A DNA stretch of 26,953 nucleotides from Lentibacillus juripiscarius JCM 12147 (GCA_001311805.1 BBCA01000041.1:1-26953); one strand, 5' to 3'; positions 1-9,690 are shown, numbered from the stretch's first letter. Notes: generated by a model from the sequence alone, not told the origin. Translations and numbers: made by a program.

Positions 1-59
1 GGTAGAGCTATCGGCTGTTAACCGATCGGTCGCAGGTTCGAATCCTGCCTGTGGAGCCA
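1..59 (+). tRNA. tRNA-Asn (GTT), 5' truncated by window edge
   Basis: The visible part holds the D-arm end, an anticodon stem-loop with GTT, a T-arm with GGTTCGAAT, and a 3' end with an encoded CCA. The acceptor 5' strand lies before the window. It is the first of six closely spaced tRNA genes on the same strand, so it is probably part of one transcript that may begin upstream. Confidence 0.9.
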
Positions 60-62
60 TAT

Positions 63-136
63 GGCGGTGTAGCTCAGCTGGCGAGAGCGTACGGTTCATA
101 CCCGTGAGGTCGTGGGTTCGATCCCCTCCACCGCTA
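63..136 (+). tRNA. tRNA-Met (CAT), elongator type
   Basis: A full cloverleaf can be drawn: acceptor GGCGGTG pairs with CACCGCT (one G-U pair), the anticodon loop carries CAT, and the T-loop has GGTTCGATC. The body matches the elongator Met tRNA I recall from Bacillus and lacks the initiator features. CCA is not encoded. It starts three bases after the preceding tRNA. Confidence 0.9.
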
Positions 137-149
137 TTTCATTCCTAAT

Positions 150-226
150 GGCGGTCGTGGCGAAGTGGTTAACGCACCGGATTGTGGCTCCGGCACTCGT
201 GGGTTCGATCCCCACCGGTCGCCCCA
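150..226 (+). tRNA. tRNA-His (GTG)
   Basis: The anticodon is GTG. A G at position 150 faces the C discriminator, giving the extra G-1:C73 pair characteristic of tRNA-His. The acceptor stem closes with G-T pairs in the middle, and CCA is encoded. This is a normal member of the cluster. Confidence 0.92.
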
Positions 227-242
227 TACTAAAATTTAAAGT

Positions 243-319
243 GGACCCTTAGCTCAGCTGGTCAGAGCTATCGGCTCATAACCGATCGGTCGCAGGTTCG
301 AATCCTGCAGGGTCCACCA
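243..319 (+). tRNA. tRNA-Ile2 (CAT, lysidine-modified) or second tRNA-Met
   Basis: The acceptor GGACCCT pairs perfectly with AGGGTCC, the anticodon is CAT and CCA is encoded. The body resembles tRNA-Ile2 rather than elongator Met, and it carries C4-G69 and C5-G68, which are known TilS (tRNA-Ile lysidine synthetase) identity pairs in the Escherichia coli tRNA. I therefore favour Ile2, which reads AUA after lysidine modification. A second Met tRNA cannot be excluded from sequence alone. Its anticodon arm and T-arm are nearly identical to those of the tRNA-Asn at the window start. Confidence 0.75.
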
Positions 320-328
320 TTGACATTC

Positions 329-421
329 GGAGGTATACCCAAGTCTGGCTGAAGGGATCGGTCTTGAAAACCGACAGGCGGGTCAAACCGCGCGGGGGTT
401 CGAATCCCTCTACCTCCTCCA
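329..421 (+). tRNA. tRNA-Ser (TGA)
   Basis: This is a class II tRNA of about 93 nt with a long variable arm, anticodon TGA, acceptor GGAGGTA pairing with TACCTCC, and encoded CCA. The base at the discriminator position reads T, whereas bacterial tRNA-Ser normally has G there. It may be a sequence error or a real variant. Confidence 0.9.
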
Positions 422-462
422 TACATATTTAACAGTTATCAAATGTGATTGTAAGTGCAATT

Positions 463-504
463 GTGATGATAGCAAGAAATTTAATATCATACGGCTCGGT
501 AGCT
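463..504 (+). repeat. Direct repeat copy 1: upstream flank plus first 12 nt of tRNA-Phe
   Basis: This 42-nt stretch recurs almost exactly at 610-653, the only difference being two fewer T in a T run. Its last 12 bases (493-504) are the 5' end of tRNA-Phe, after which the tRNA sequence stops and unrelated DNA follows. It is therefore a truncated tRNA-Phe start, not a functional tRNA. Confidence 0.9.
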
Positions 505-609
505 GGCCGCTAGCAACACCGAAACATCACCTAAGTGCAGGCCTGCGAGGAACGTAATCAACACTGAAATTACTTGCAACGTGACGAGCACCAAACCTGA
601 AGAGATTAA
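505..609 (+). repeat. Dispersed-repeat fragment between duplicated tRNA-Phe 5' ends
   Basis: This 105-nt segment lies between the two direct repeats. Its core (about 507-598) resembles the minus strand of the tandem units at 9797-10020, including the shared stretches CTGCGAGGA, CTTGCAACG and GTGACGAGCAC in the same order and spacing. It has no plausible gene; the reverse ORF across it (487-768) also covers the tRNA and I reject it. I read it as a small non-coding repeat inserted close to the tRNA gene. Confidence 0.7.
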
Positions 610-641
610 GTGATGATAGCAAGAAATTTTTAATATCATAC

Positions 642-653
<12 letters not shown>
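610..653 (+). repeat. Direct repeat copy 2, leading into intact tRNA-Phe
   Basis: This is the second copy of the 42-44 nt repeat at 463-504. It runs without interruption into the complete tRNA-Phe, so this is the functional copy. Confidence 0.9.
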
Positions 654-714
<61 letters not shown>

Positions 715-721
715 TTTTTCC

Positions 722-745
722 AAACAAGCATACTTGCTTGTTTTT
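722..745 (+). terminator. Rho-independent terminator of the tRNA cluster
   Basis: The arms AAACAAGCA and TGCTTGTTT form a hairpin with a four-base loop, followed by a T-rich tract. It directly follows tRNA-Phe. Confidence 0.8.
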
Positions 746-852
746 CTTTTGCACAAAATGAAATCCAAAACATGACGGTACTGCTTATAACTGTTGGCAC
801 TTTAAAAACATGCATATTGTTTGCAAGTGTAACCGACCTTTGGTACGGTAAG

Positions 853-883
853 ATTAAAAGGTTGAATCTTCAATCCTTTTAAT
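853..883 (+). promoter_or_regulatory. Inverted repeat just upstream of the sodA ribosome binding site
   Basis: The arms ATTAAAAGGTTGA and TCAATCCTTTTAAT are complementary except for one extra T, around a four-base loop. The element ends 10 bases before the Shine-Dalgarno sequence AAGGGAGG of sodA. It could be an operator or a leader hairpin affecting sodA mRNA. It lacks a terminator-like T tract. The role is inference. Confidence 0.5.
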
Positions 884-909
884 AAAAGATCTAAGGGAGG
901 ATGTATAAA

Positions 910-1521
910 ATGGCTCCATTTGAACTGCCAGAACTACCATATGCATACGATGCTTTAGAACCAACTGTTGACAAAGAAACGATGAATATTCACCACACGA
1001 AGCATCACAATACTTACGTTACCAAACTGAATGCGGCACTGGAAGGTAAAGCAGACCTTCAAGAGAAATCACTTGAGGATCTGCTCAGCAATCTTGACGC
1101 TGTACCGGAAGATATCCGTACGGCTGTACGTAATAATGGCGGTGGACACGCTAACCATAGTCTGTTCTGGAAAGTAATGTCACCAAACGGCGGCGGTGAA
1201 CCTACCGGTGAGCTTGCTGACAAAATCAATGATAAATTCGGCAGTTTCGACAAATTTAAAGAAACGTTTGAGACAGCCGCAAAAGGCCGTTTTGGATCAG
1301 GCTGGGCTTGGCTCGTTGTTCATAATGGTGAACTCGAAGTGACAAGCACACCTAACCAGGATACACCGATTATGGATGGAAAAACACCGATTTTAGGCCT
1401 TGACGTTTGGGAACATGCTTACTATCTTAATTACCAAAATCGCCGTCCTGACTATGTGGCAGCATTCTGGAATGTTGTAAATTGGGACGAGGTTGCTAAG
1501 AATTATAACGAAGCTAAATAA
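910..1521 (+). CDS. sodA: Manganese superoxide dismutase SodA
   Basis: The cytosolic enzyme converts superoxide to hydrogen peroxide and oxygen. The protein is 203 residues, the normal length for the family. Metal ligands are visible: the first His of HHTKHH near residue 28, the His in NHSLFW, and the Asp and His of DVWEHAYY near the C-terminus. [11 protein letters not shown] and QDTPIM are typical of the Mn-dependent group. I chose the ATG at 910 because the strong Shine-Dalgarno AAGGGAGG at 893-900 touches the upstream ATG at 901 but is well spaced from 910. The gene is intact and monocistronic, bounded by an inverted repeat upstream and a terminator downstream. Confidence 0.96.
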   Translation: MAPFELPELPYAYDALEPTVDKETMNIHHTKHHNTYVTKLNAALEGKADLQEKSLEDLLSNLDAVPEDIRTAVRNNGGGHANHSLFWKVMSPNGGGEPTGELADKINDKFGSFDKFKETFETAAKGRFGSGWAWLVVHNGELEVTSTPNQDTPIMDGKTPILGLDVWEHAYYLNYQNRRPDYVAAFWNVVNWDEVAKNYNEAK

Positions 1522-1540
1522 TAAATGAACGCTTCTTTAA

Positions 1541-1571
1541 AAAACACGGGAAAAATACCCGTGTTTTTTTA
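1541..1571 (+). terminator. Rho-independent terminator after sodA
   Basis: A ten-base stem, AAAACACGGG with CCCGTGTTTT, encloses a seven-base A-rich loop and is followed by T residues. The A run on the left arm means it could also act on the minus strand. Confidence 0.88.
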
Positions 1572-1695
1572 TACCCAACGATAAAGACATTTGATGTGAT
1601 GGGGTATACATGCTTATTTTTAACATTTTCGGCATTACATATCCATGCTCTAATTTGCTCACACTATAAATGAACAAAAAGGAGCAATGGATATT

Positions 1696-3019
1696 ATGCA
1701 CAAAAGCTTACAAGCCTTTACAGGAAAAATGGATATAAACCGTGATCTTATTTTACTGCTTGTCATAGGTGGTCTGTACTCACTAAGTATTTTCCTTTCC
1801 AATACCTTTGTGAACATTTATTTATGGCGCCAAGCAGGGGATTACAGCACGATTGCTTTTTACAATCTTGGTATTTATCTGTTCCAGCCGGTGACATTCA
1901 TTCTTGCAGGAAAAATTGCCAAAAAGTTGACCGTGTCATTGTACTCCGATTGGGGGTCATATTTTATCTCTCTTTTTCTGAGTGTCCTGCTGGTTGCCGA
2001 TAAAGCAGCAACGTATAACTTTATGCTCGGCAGTTTACTTGGAATCGGCTTTGGATTTTACTGGCTGGCATTCAATGTGCTTACATTTGAAATCACGGAA
2101 CCTGAATCCAGGGACTTTTTTAATGGGTTCTTAGGTGTCTTGCAGTCATTTGCTGGTATGATTGGCCCATTGCTTGCGGGGACGCTCATCGCCAGAATGG
2201 AAGAAACTATTGGGTATACAGTCATTTTTACAATTTCGTTCAGCCTGTTTATTGGTGCAGTTGTCTGCAGCTTTTTTCTTAAACGGCGGCAGGCAGAAGG
2301 ACGGTTTCATTTCAAGCGTGTACTGACGGAGTGGAACCACAATAAACTGGCGAAAATCCTAAAACGCCCATATTTCACAAGGACTACGGGAAGGAATCTT
2401 TTTATTTGTGATTTCCATATGGGTGTTTCTTTCAACCGGCAGTGAATTTTCACTTGGGATGTTCAACCTGTTTCTTTCTGGTTTGTCCTTTGTGTTTTAC
2501 TTCATTGTTACCAGATGGATTAAACCATCCATGCGGAAAAAGTTTATACTAACGGGAGCGCTTATCCTGTATTTCTCGATCTATATTATTTTGTTTGATA
2601 CTGGGTATGTTCAGTTGATGATTTATGCGGCATTAATCGGTATTGCCTATCCTGTGGTCAACGTACCATACTTTTCCATGACGTTCGATGTGATTGGAAA
2701 GGCATGGAAAGCGAAAGAACTTCGGGTGGAGTATATTGTTGTTCGGGAGGTGTTTGCCAATATTGGCAGGGTGACAGCCATTGTTGTGTTTCTTATTGCG
2801 ATATCATTGGTTTCAGCAGAAGTCATTATTCCATACCTGCTCGCCTTCTTCGGATTGGGTCATATTGTGATTTATCTGTTTGTCAAGGATATTTACCTCG
2901 GGGCAGCCGGTACAAATGAACCCATCACGAAGGAGCCAGTGACAGATGAAAAATCGATGATTCCTGTTAGAATCAGAAGGCAAAATGGTATAATGAAGCT
3001 GTACAATTTTAAAGGGTGA
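1696..3019 (+). CDS. yqgE: MFS transporter, YqgE family (one frameshift)
   Basis: This is a multi-pass membrane protein of about 440 residues with the hydrophobic pattern of a 12-helix major facilitator superfamily transporter. The substrate is unknown. It lies between sodA and pbpA exactly as yqgE does in Bacillus subtilis. The frame breaks near 2370: the first part ends in a scrambled tail, while the next frame continues smoothly with GLREGIFLF and FLSTGSEFSLG. I read this as one gene with a single-base shift. ATG 1696 sits about 11 bases after AGGAG; ATG 1687 is in frame but too close to it. The stop lies 11 bases before pbpA, so the two are probably cotranscribed. Confidence 0.8.
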
Positions 3020-3030
3020 GGGAGAGAGAT

Positions 3031-5106
3031 ATGGCTAACATAAAGAAAAGGAAAAAGGCCCAGTTGCCCTTTCGTTTAAATATACTGTTTTTGCCGTGTT
3101 TTGTTATTTTCACTGCTGGTTTTGCAGCTTGGGGTTGTTCAGATCCTGAATGGGGAAGCATTCCAGGCGGAAATTGACCGGACATCCAATGATTTCACGG
3201 AAATTCCAGTTCCGCGTGGTAAAATGTATGACCGAAACGGAAATTTAATCGTTGGGAACGATGCTGAATATGCAATTACGTATACGCCGGAAAAAGGAAC
3301 ACAGGCAGAAGATAGACTCGACGTGGCAGAGAAATTAGCTAAGTACATTTCCATGGACCCGGGAAAAGATAAACAGTATGGTCTTACATTACGGAACCGA
3401 AAAGAATACTGGTATATTCAAAATACGAAAGAAGCAAAAAGCCGGCTCACAGATAAAGAAATTGAAGAAATGGATAATAGTGAGCAATACAGTACGATGC
3501 TTGAACGGATTAAAGAAGAAGAAGTTGCGTTTGATAATTTCAGCCAACAGCAGCGTGAAGTAATGGCCATTAAAAAGAAATGGACAAAGCAATGGCCCTT
3601 ACACCGCAAATCATTATTAAGGGAAAAGAAGTAACTCCTGAAGAATTTGCACGTGTGGCTGAGCATCTGGATGAGCTGCCCGGAATTAACGCCTCCACAG
3701 ACTGGAACCGTAAGTATCCATACGGCAGCACGTTTCAGTCGTTTGCGGGCAATATTACATCGGAAAAACAGGGCATATTAGCCGCAAAAGAAGATTATTA
3801 CATGACGAGGGGCTACAGCCGGAATGACCGTGTTGGCCGAAGTGGTCTCGAGGAGCAGTATGAAAGCGTCCTACGCAGTCGGAAAGAGAAAATTCAGTAT
3901 ACAACAGATAAAAATGGCACAATCGTTGATTCGGATGTAGCGTCGAAGGGCAGCGCGGGAAAGATTTGGTCCTCACCATCGATATGGAACTCCAGAAAGA
4001 AGTAAACAAGGTGTTGCGCCAAGAATTAAAAACGGCCATCCAGAACCAGCCATATGAAAATCATTATATGGATACGGCACTTGCTGTTATGATGGATCCT
4101 CAGACAGGGGAAATCCTGGCCGCCGGTGGACAATACTACAACCGGGAGGAGAAGGAATTTCAAAATGCCGGTCAGCGTACGATACACAGTGCATACAGCC
4201 CGGGTTCAGCTGTCAAAGGCGCGACAATGCTTGCTGGGTATGAATCCGGTGTGATAAAACCTGGCCAGCGGTTTTATGATACACCGATCAAGATAAAAGG
4301 AACGCCGGAAAAAAGTTCTTGGAAAAATCTGCAGTGGGTCAATGACTATGAAGCGCTGAAGCGTTCCTCTAACGTATATATGTTCTATATTGCCATGCGC
4401 ATGGGTGGCGACTTTAACTATCAGCGAAATGAACCGCTTAATTTTGACCCGAAAGCATTTACTGAAATGCGCAGGTACTACAGTCAGTTTGGTCTTGGTG
4501 TTTCGACGGGCATCGATTTTCCATCGGAGTCAATCGGGTATCAAGGTAGTGATCCACTTGCAGGAAATCTCTTGGACCTGGCGATTGGGCAATATGATAC
4601 GTATACAACCATGCAAATGGCACAGTACGTGTCAACGATTGCCAATGACGGCTATCGCATCCGGCCGCATTTCCTAAAGGCGATTCGTAACCCGGTCCCA
4701 CACAGTGAGGAGCTTGGTCCGGTATACAAAAGTAATAACACGGAATTCATGAACCGGATAGACATGGACCAGAAGTATATCAACCGCGTACAGGAAGGGT
4801 TCCGGCAGGTATTTCAAGAACCTGGTGGTACCGCGTATACCCATTTTGACGATAAACCCTATGCTATGTATGATATTGCCGGTAAAACTGGAACTGCAGA
4901 AGCAGACGTTTATGATGATGGAAAAAGTACGCGATGCGGAAAACCTGGCACTCATCGGCTATGCCCCACATGATGATCCAGAGGTAGCTTTTGCCCTTAT
5001 TGTTCCGAAGGCAGGAACAGGCAATAAACATCCGATTAACCATGAAATTGGGAAAGGGATTTTGGATGCGTATTTTAATTTAAAAGACAAAAAAGATGAA
5101 GAGTAA
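3031..5106 (+). CDS. pbpA: Class B penicillin-binding protein 2A (transpeptidase), several frameshifts
   Basis: This membrane-anchored enzyme cross-links peptidoglycan; in Bacillus subtilis PbpA and PbpH together support rod shape. About 691 residues can be rebuilt: a short basic cytoplasmic start, one membrane helix (about residues 15-40), a dimerisation/pedestal region beginning PVPRGKMYDRNGN, and a C-terminal transpeptidase domain. All three active-site motifs are visible: SAVK (serine nucleophile) after SAYSPG, SSN in RSSNVYMFY, and KTGTAE. The frame shifts near 3095 (probably two missing T), 3575, 3958 and 4925; each is repaired by adding a base in a homopolymer run, after which the family sequence continues. 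I take these as sequence errors, since pbpA products are rarely lost in pieces like this. Confidence 0.9.
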
Positions 5107-5117
5107 AGACAGATACC

Positions 5118-5155
5118 AGCCTGAGCACTTGTTGCAGTGTTCAGGCTTTTTATTT
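5118..5155 (+). terminator. Rho-independent terminator after pbpA
   Basis: A 12-bp stem (AGCCTGAGCACT with AGTGTTCAGGCT, one G-U pair) has a six-base loop and a TTTTATTTT tail. It separates pbpA from the phosphate operon. Confidence 0.9.
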
Positions 5156-5184
5156 TACACTTCGGCACTTATGGGAAGTTATTC

Positions 5185-5223
5185 TTTACGTTATTTTTAC
5201 ACTCAATTAATAGGCAGTTAAAA
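5185..5223 (+). promoter_or_regulatory. PhoP-box array upstream of pstS
   Basis: Four hexamers related to the PhoP consensus TT(A/T/C)ACA follow each other on the same strand with exactly five bases between them: TTTACG (5185), TTTACA (5196), TTAATA (5207) and TTAAAA (5218), an 11-bp period. This is the known architecture of Bacillus Pho-regulon promoters, where PhoP~P dimers bind direct repeats. It implies induction of the pst operon by phosphate starvation. The binding itself is inference. Confidence 0.75.
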
Positions 5224-5232
5224 CTGATTAGT

Positions 5233-5238
5233 TATGAT
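5233..5238 (+). promoter_or_regulatory. Probable -10 element of the pst promoter
   Basis: TATGAT matches the sigma-A -10 consensus at five of six positions and lies 10 bases after the last PhoP hexamer, the usual position for a PhoP-activated promoter in which PhoP replaces a good -35 box. Confidence 0.6.
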
Positions 5239-5306
5239 AGGAATTGCAGGGGGGGGAAACGACATTCCTTTTCTGACAAAAAATAACGACAGGGGGCTTT
5301 TGTGGT

Positions 5307-6274
5307 ATGAGATCGCTATTTCTACTTGTGGCAATCACCATGTCACTGCTGTTAGCTGCATGCGGCAATGCAGAAGGAAGCAATAATGCACAGGGGAATG
5401 ATGGAGGAAAGAAAAGTGAAGGAAACGGGTCGTCCGAAGTAGTCGTGGATGGATCATCTACTGTTTTCCAATCATGGAAGCTATAGCTGAAGATTATCAA
5501 AAACAAAATCCCGATGCCCGGGTCAATATTGGTGTTTCCGGTAGCGGTGGCGGATTTGAAAAGTTCGCTGCAGGCGAAACGCATATCTCCAATGCCTCCC
5601 GGCCAATCAAAGAAGCAGAAAAGCAGGCGCTTAAGGATGCGGGTATTGATGACTATACCGAATTCGAAGTCGCTCTTGATGGTCTTTCCATTGTCGTTAA
5701 TAAAGAAAACGACTGGGTTAATAAACTGACGGTTGACCAGTTAAAAAAAATGTGGTCCGAGGATGGCGGTGTAGAAACATGGGCAGATGTGAAAGAAGGC
5801 TGGCCTGAAAAAGAAATTGAGTTTTATAGCCCTGGAGCGGACTCCGGCACATTTGATTATTTCAGCGAAGTTGTTCTTGGGGATACGCAAATTCGTAAAG
5901 ATGCATCATTATCAGAAGATGACAATGTCCTTGTCCAAGGGGTAATGGGTTCCCCTAATGGCATCAGTTACTTTGGATATGCCTATTATGCTGAAAACAA
6001 GGATAATTTAAAAGCGGTCCCGATTGTGAATAGTGATGGAAAGGCAGTCAAACCAAGCAAAGAAACCATTCAGTCGGGTGCTTATAATCCATTTTCACGG
6101 CCGTTATTTATCTATGTTAAACATGAAGCATTGAAACAAGATGCAGTGTATGATTTTACAACGTATGCACTTGAAAATGCCGGTAAAATGGCAGAAGCAG
6201 TAGGGTACGTTGGTAAACCGGAAAGTGGATATGAAAAAGCTTTGCAAAAGGTTGATGAAATAGCCGGTAAATAG
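5307..6274 (+). CDS. pstS: Phosphate ABC transporter substrate-binding lipoprotein PstS (one frameshift)
   Basis: This extracellular lipoprotein captures inorganic phosphate for PstCAB. The N-terminus is a signal peptide ending in the lipobox LAAC with Cys at about residue 19, then a low-complexity Gly/Asn/Lys/Ser linker. The mature domain has the phosphate-binding signatures [17 protein letters not shown] and [10 protein letters not shown], which are hallmarks of PstS. The frame breaks near 5470, right after DGSSTVF; one missing pyrimidine restores the expected continuation [13 protein letters not shown] 5307 follows AGGGGG by about 10 bases. It is the first gene of the operon, behind the PhoP boxes, and a hairpin separates it from pstC. 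Confidence 0.93.
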
Positions 6275-6285
6275 GTGGGAGGCAG

Positions 6286-6315
6286 GTGAGAAAAGATTTC
6301 GTACGCTTTTCTCAC
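6286..6315 (+). promoter_or_regulatory. Intercistronic hairpin between pstS and pstC
   Basis: A perfect 10-bp stem, GTGAGAAAAG with CTTTTCTCAC, encloses a 10-base loop, with no T run after it. A processing/stabilising hairpin or weak attenuator here would explain a much higher level of the binding protein than of the membrane parts, as is known for pst operons. The function is inference. Confidence 0.6.
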
Positions 6316-6370
6316 TTCCTACGTTTGCCATGAGAAGTAGACAGGTTACCCAATGAAGAGAGGTTATTGC

Positions 6371-7297
6371 ATGTCAGTAAATGTAAAAAATAGGATCAAA
6401 CAGCGAAAAACAAATCGATTTTCTTGCGTTTTACAGAAAAGGCTGCACCTGTATTCTTTTTCCTGTGTGCGACAATATCGGTTCTTACGACGGTTGGGAT
6501 TATCCTGACATTGCTTGTCGAAACTATCACATTTTTCAGCAGGGTTTCATTTTTGGAATTTATTACGGGAACGGAGTGGTGGCCGTTTGGTGAAGACCCA
6601 ACGTACGGTGTTCTTCCGTTAATAGGTGGAACCATGCTGATTACGGTTATTGCCATGCTTGTCGCTCTTCCAGCCGGACTTGCATCAGCTATTTATTTAA
6701 GTGAATTTGCCCCGGAGCGGACACGTAAAATTATAAAACCGGTTCTGGAAGTTTTTGGCAGGGATTCCGACCATCGTTTACGGTTTCTTTGCTCTGACAT
6801 TTGTGACACCTGTTCTGGAAACAATTATTCAGGATTTACCCATTTTCAATGCACTTAGTCCTGGGATTGTCGTCGGCGTCATGATTATTCCGATGATTGC
6901 ATCGCTGTCTGAGGATGCACTTCGCTCGGTGCCGGGTTCCATGAGGGAAGGTGCGTTAGCAATGGGGTCCACACGGCTGGAAGTGGCTATGAAAGTAGTT
7001 GTCCCGGCAGCATTATCTGGAATTATAGCTTCATTTGTTCTTGGCATATCACGCGCGATTGGGGAGACGATGATCGTCGCTGTAGCTGCCGGTGCTACGC
7101 CAAAGCTGACGTGGGATGCCACGGAATCAATCCAGACAATGACTGGTTATATTGTTCAAGTGAGCCTCGGGGATGCATCATATGGTTCCACAGCATATTA
7201 CAGCATTTATGCAGTGGGGATGACCTTATTTGTGTTCACATTAATCATGAATCTAGTATCGCACTATATTTCTCGGCGCTTTAAGGAGGACTATTGA
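6371..7297 (+). CDS. pstC: Phosphate ABC transporter permease PstC (two frameshifts)
   Basis: This is one of the two membrane subunits of the phosphate importer, about 309 residues with six predicted helices. The binding-protein-dependent transport signature is visible near the C-terminus ([20 protein letters not shown], the coupling loop contacting PstB) together with the PstC-type [13 protein letters not shown]. The frame breaks near 6420, shortly after the start, and near 6752, where an extra T splits EVLAGIP. Both are single-base events. ATG 6371 was chosen because it gives the expected short cytoplasmic start after AGAGAGG. Confidence 0.9.
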
Positions 7298-7300
7298 GAT

Positions 7301-8176
7301 GAATCTGGTCAATAACAAACGGTTCAGAACAGCATGGGCAAGCGGCTCGTCAAAAACCAGCTGGCCAGATCAATCTTTTTTCTTGCAGCTGGTTTTGGAA
7401 TGCTTGTTTTGGCGGTGTTGCTCTATCGTATTTTTTCAGAAGGCACAAGCTATCTCGATTGGAGCTTTTTAACGAGTTTCGCTTCCAGGTTTCCGGAAGA
7501 GGCGGGAATTAAAGCAGCCATCATTGGTTCATTATGGCTGATGGCAGTTACGGCTCCTGTATCACTTATACTCGGTGTCGGGACCGCCATTTACCTTGAG
7601 GAATATGCAAAGGAAAATAAGATTACCCGGTTTATTCAAATGAACATCTCGAATCTTGCCGGGGTTCCATCGGTTGTCTTTGGTCTGTTAGGCCTTACCG
7701 TGTTTGTTCGGCTGATGGATATGGGCAGAAGTATTATGGCAGGCGGATTGACGATGAGTCTGTTGATTCTGCCAATTATTGTTGTGTCTTCCCAGGAGGC
7801 GATACGGGCTATTCCCAAGGATCAGTATGAAGCATCCTTTGCAATGGGAGCAACGAAATGGCAGACAGTTCTTCGTGTGGTGCTGCCTGCCGCCATTCCC
7901 GGTATTCTGACCGGTGGTATTCTTGCATTGTCACGGGCGATCGGTGAAACAGCCCCGCTTTTGATGATTGGCGCTCTGTCTTTTATTGCCTATTTGCCGG
8001 AAAATGTATGGTCTGGTTTTACAGTACTGCCGATCCAAATATTCAATTGGACCGGAAGACCACAGGAAGAATTTCATCTGGTGGCTTCTGCAGGCATTAT
8101 CGTATTGCTGGTTATCCTGCTCTTGATGAATTCGGTTGCTGTGTTTATACGAAATAAGCTTACAAAACGACTTTAA
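7301..8176 (+). CDS. pstA: Phosphate ABC transporter permease PstA (one frameshift)
   Basis: This is the second membrane subunit of the importer, pairing with PstC. About 292 residues with six hydrophobic segments; the coupling motif is EASFAMGATKWQTVLRVVLP and the PstA-type helix is LAGVPSVVFGLLGL. ATG 7301 follows AAGGAGG well, but its frame runs off near 7325 and the conserved body starts in the next frame at MGKRLVKNQ. Either a base is missing near 7325 or translation begins at ATG 7334. I prefer the first, because the ribosome binding site fits 7301. It starts three bases after the pstC stop. Confidence 0.9.
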
Positions 8177-8191
8177 TCGGAGGTTTTTTCC

Positions 8192-9016
8192 ATGAGTACA
8201 GCTTTAGAGAGTAAACGTATCTTTCTTGCAAATGCAGTGGAGAACGAAAAAGAAGATGTAAAAAAGTCCATTTACAATGTTGATAATTTTAATCTCTGGT
8301 ATGGCAATGATCAGGCTCTCTACGACGTGAAGCTTGCTATTCCGGAAAATCGGGTAACAGCAATCATCGGACCATCCGGGTGCGGGAAATCAACCTTCAT
8401 CAAATCACTTAACCGGATGGTGGAATTGGTTCCGTCCGTAAACATGAGCGGAAGTATCAGTTATGCTGGACAGGATATATTCAGTCCGGACTACAAAGTA
8501 GAACAATTAAGGACCGATGTCGGTATGGTTTTCCAGCATCCAAATCCATTCCCGAAATCAATTTATGACAATATCGCATACGGTCCGAAAATTCATGGTA
8601 TCCGCAAAAAGAAGGTGCTTGATGAGATAGTGGAGAACAGTCTAAAGGGCGCGGCGTTATGGGATGAAGTAAAAGACCGCCTGCAAGAAAATGCATTCGG
8701 TTTATCCGGTGGTCAGCAGCAGCGGCTATGTATCGCAAGGTGCCTGGCAATCGAGCCTGACGTTATTTTAATGGATGAACCGACTTCTGCCCTGGATCCA
8801 ATAGCGACGGCTAAAGTGGAGGAGCTAGTACAAAGTCTGAAAGAGGATTACAGTATTGTCATTGTTACCCACAACATGCAGCAGGCTGCTCGGATCTCAG
8901 ACAAGACAGCCTTTTTTCTTAATGGGGAAGTAATTGAGTTCGAAAACACAGACAAATTATTTTCCAACCCGGAAGACAGACGGACCGAAGATTATATTAC
9001 TGGCCGATTCGGCTGA
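8192..9016 (+). CDS. pstB: Phosphate ABC transporter ATP-binding protein PstB
   Basis: This ATPase powers phosphate import through PstCA. The protein is 274 residues and uninterrupted. Visible motifs are Walker [10 protein letters not shown] at residues 60-68, the ABC signature LSGGQQQR, Walker [14 protein letters not shown], and the switch histidine in [19 protein letters not shown] is typical of PstB, where the Tyr stacks on adenine. ATG 8192 follows GGAGG. Only one pstB is present, whereas Bacillus subtilis has two in tandem (from memory). Confidence 0.97.
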   Translation: MSTALESKRIFLANAVENEKEDVKKSIYNVDNFNLWYGNDQALYDVKLAIPENRVTAIIGPSGCGKSTFIKSLNRMVELVPSVNMSGSISYAGQDIFSPDYKVEQLRTDVGMVFQHPNPFPKSIYDNIAYGPKIHGIRKKKVLDEIVENSLKGAALWDEVKDRLQENAFGLSGGQQQRLCIARCLAIEPDVILMDEPTSALDPIATAKVEELVQSLKEDYSIVIVTHNMQQAARISDKTAFFLNGEVIEFENTDKLFSNPEDRRTEDYITGRFG

Positions 9017-9036
9017 TTAGGTGAGGGAGGGGTTAA

Positions 9037-9690
9037 GTGGCTGGAAGGGAACATTTTGAAGCTGATTTAAGCATGGTTAAAAAGATATAATAGATTTAGC
9101 ACAAACTGCTGAAGATGCGCTTGGAAAGGCTGTTGACGCTTTGTTCAATCAGGATGTTATGTTGGCTGAGAAGGTTATAAAGCAGGATAGGGAAATAGAC
9201 AGGCGAGAGAACGAAATAAATGAACAAACGATTGTCATGATGGCGAAACAGCAGCCGGTAGCTACCGATTTACGTCGTCTCATTATTTCACTGAAAATAC
9301 GACCGATGTTGAACGGATGGCTGATCATGCCAGGAATATTGCTGAATCAGCCCTTCGTCTGGGAGAGGAGCACCATTTAGCAATTCCTCAGAAGGTAAAA
9401 GAAATGCGCAATATGGTGATGGATATGAATCATACTGCCATACAGGCATTTCAGTATGAGGATATTACCATTGCTGGAAAGCTGTCCGCAATGGATGATG
9501 CAGTGGATGATTTATATGAAAGCATGATCCAGAATTTATTAAGTGAAACAGCAGCAAATCCGGAAAAATCCAATATATTATGCAAATGGCCTTCAGCGCC
9601 CGGTATATGGAACGATTTGCTGACCATATTACAAATATTGGCGAGAGCATTATTTACCTTGTTAAAGGAGAGTCCCATAAGCTCAATTAA
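9037..9690 (+). CDS. phoU: Phosphate-signalling regulator PhoU (three frameshifts)
   Basis: PhoU is a cytosolic helical protein that links Pst transport to Pho-regulon signalling in many bacteria. About 217 residues can be rebuilt from GTG 9037, which follows GGAGGGG: an N-terminal helical bundle including LAQTAEDALGKAVDAL and VATDLRRLI, then the second PhoU repeat with DVERMADHARNIAESA, and a C-terminus with FADHITNIGESIIYLVKG, which carries the PhoU metal-site type signature. Frame breaks lie near 9088, 9298 and 9578; each is one missing base. The gene closes the pst operon and is followed by repeats rather than by an obvious terminator. Confidence 0.88.

Noticed and set aside
794..849. sigma-A promoter for sodA
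   Set aside because: Candidate boxes (TTGGCA/TATTGT at 15 bases; TTGCAA/TACGGT at 17) are both poor, and I could not choose between them.
3031..5106. Programmed frameshifting in pbpA and other split genes
   Set aside because: There are too many shifts, in too many unrelated genes, without slippery heptamers followed by conserved structures; missing homopolymer bases explain them better.
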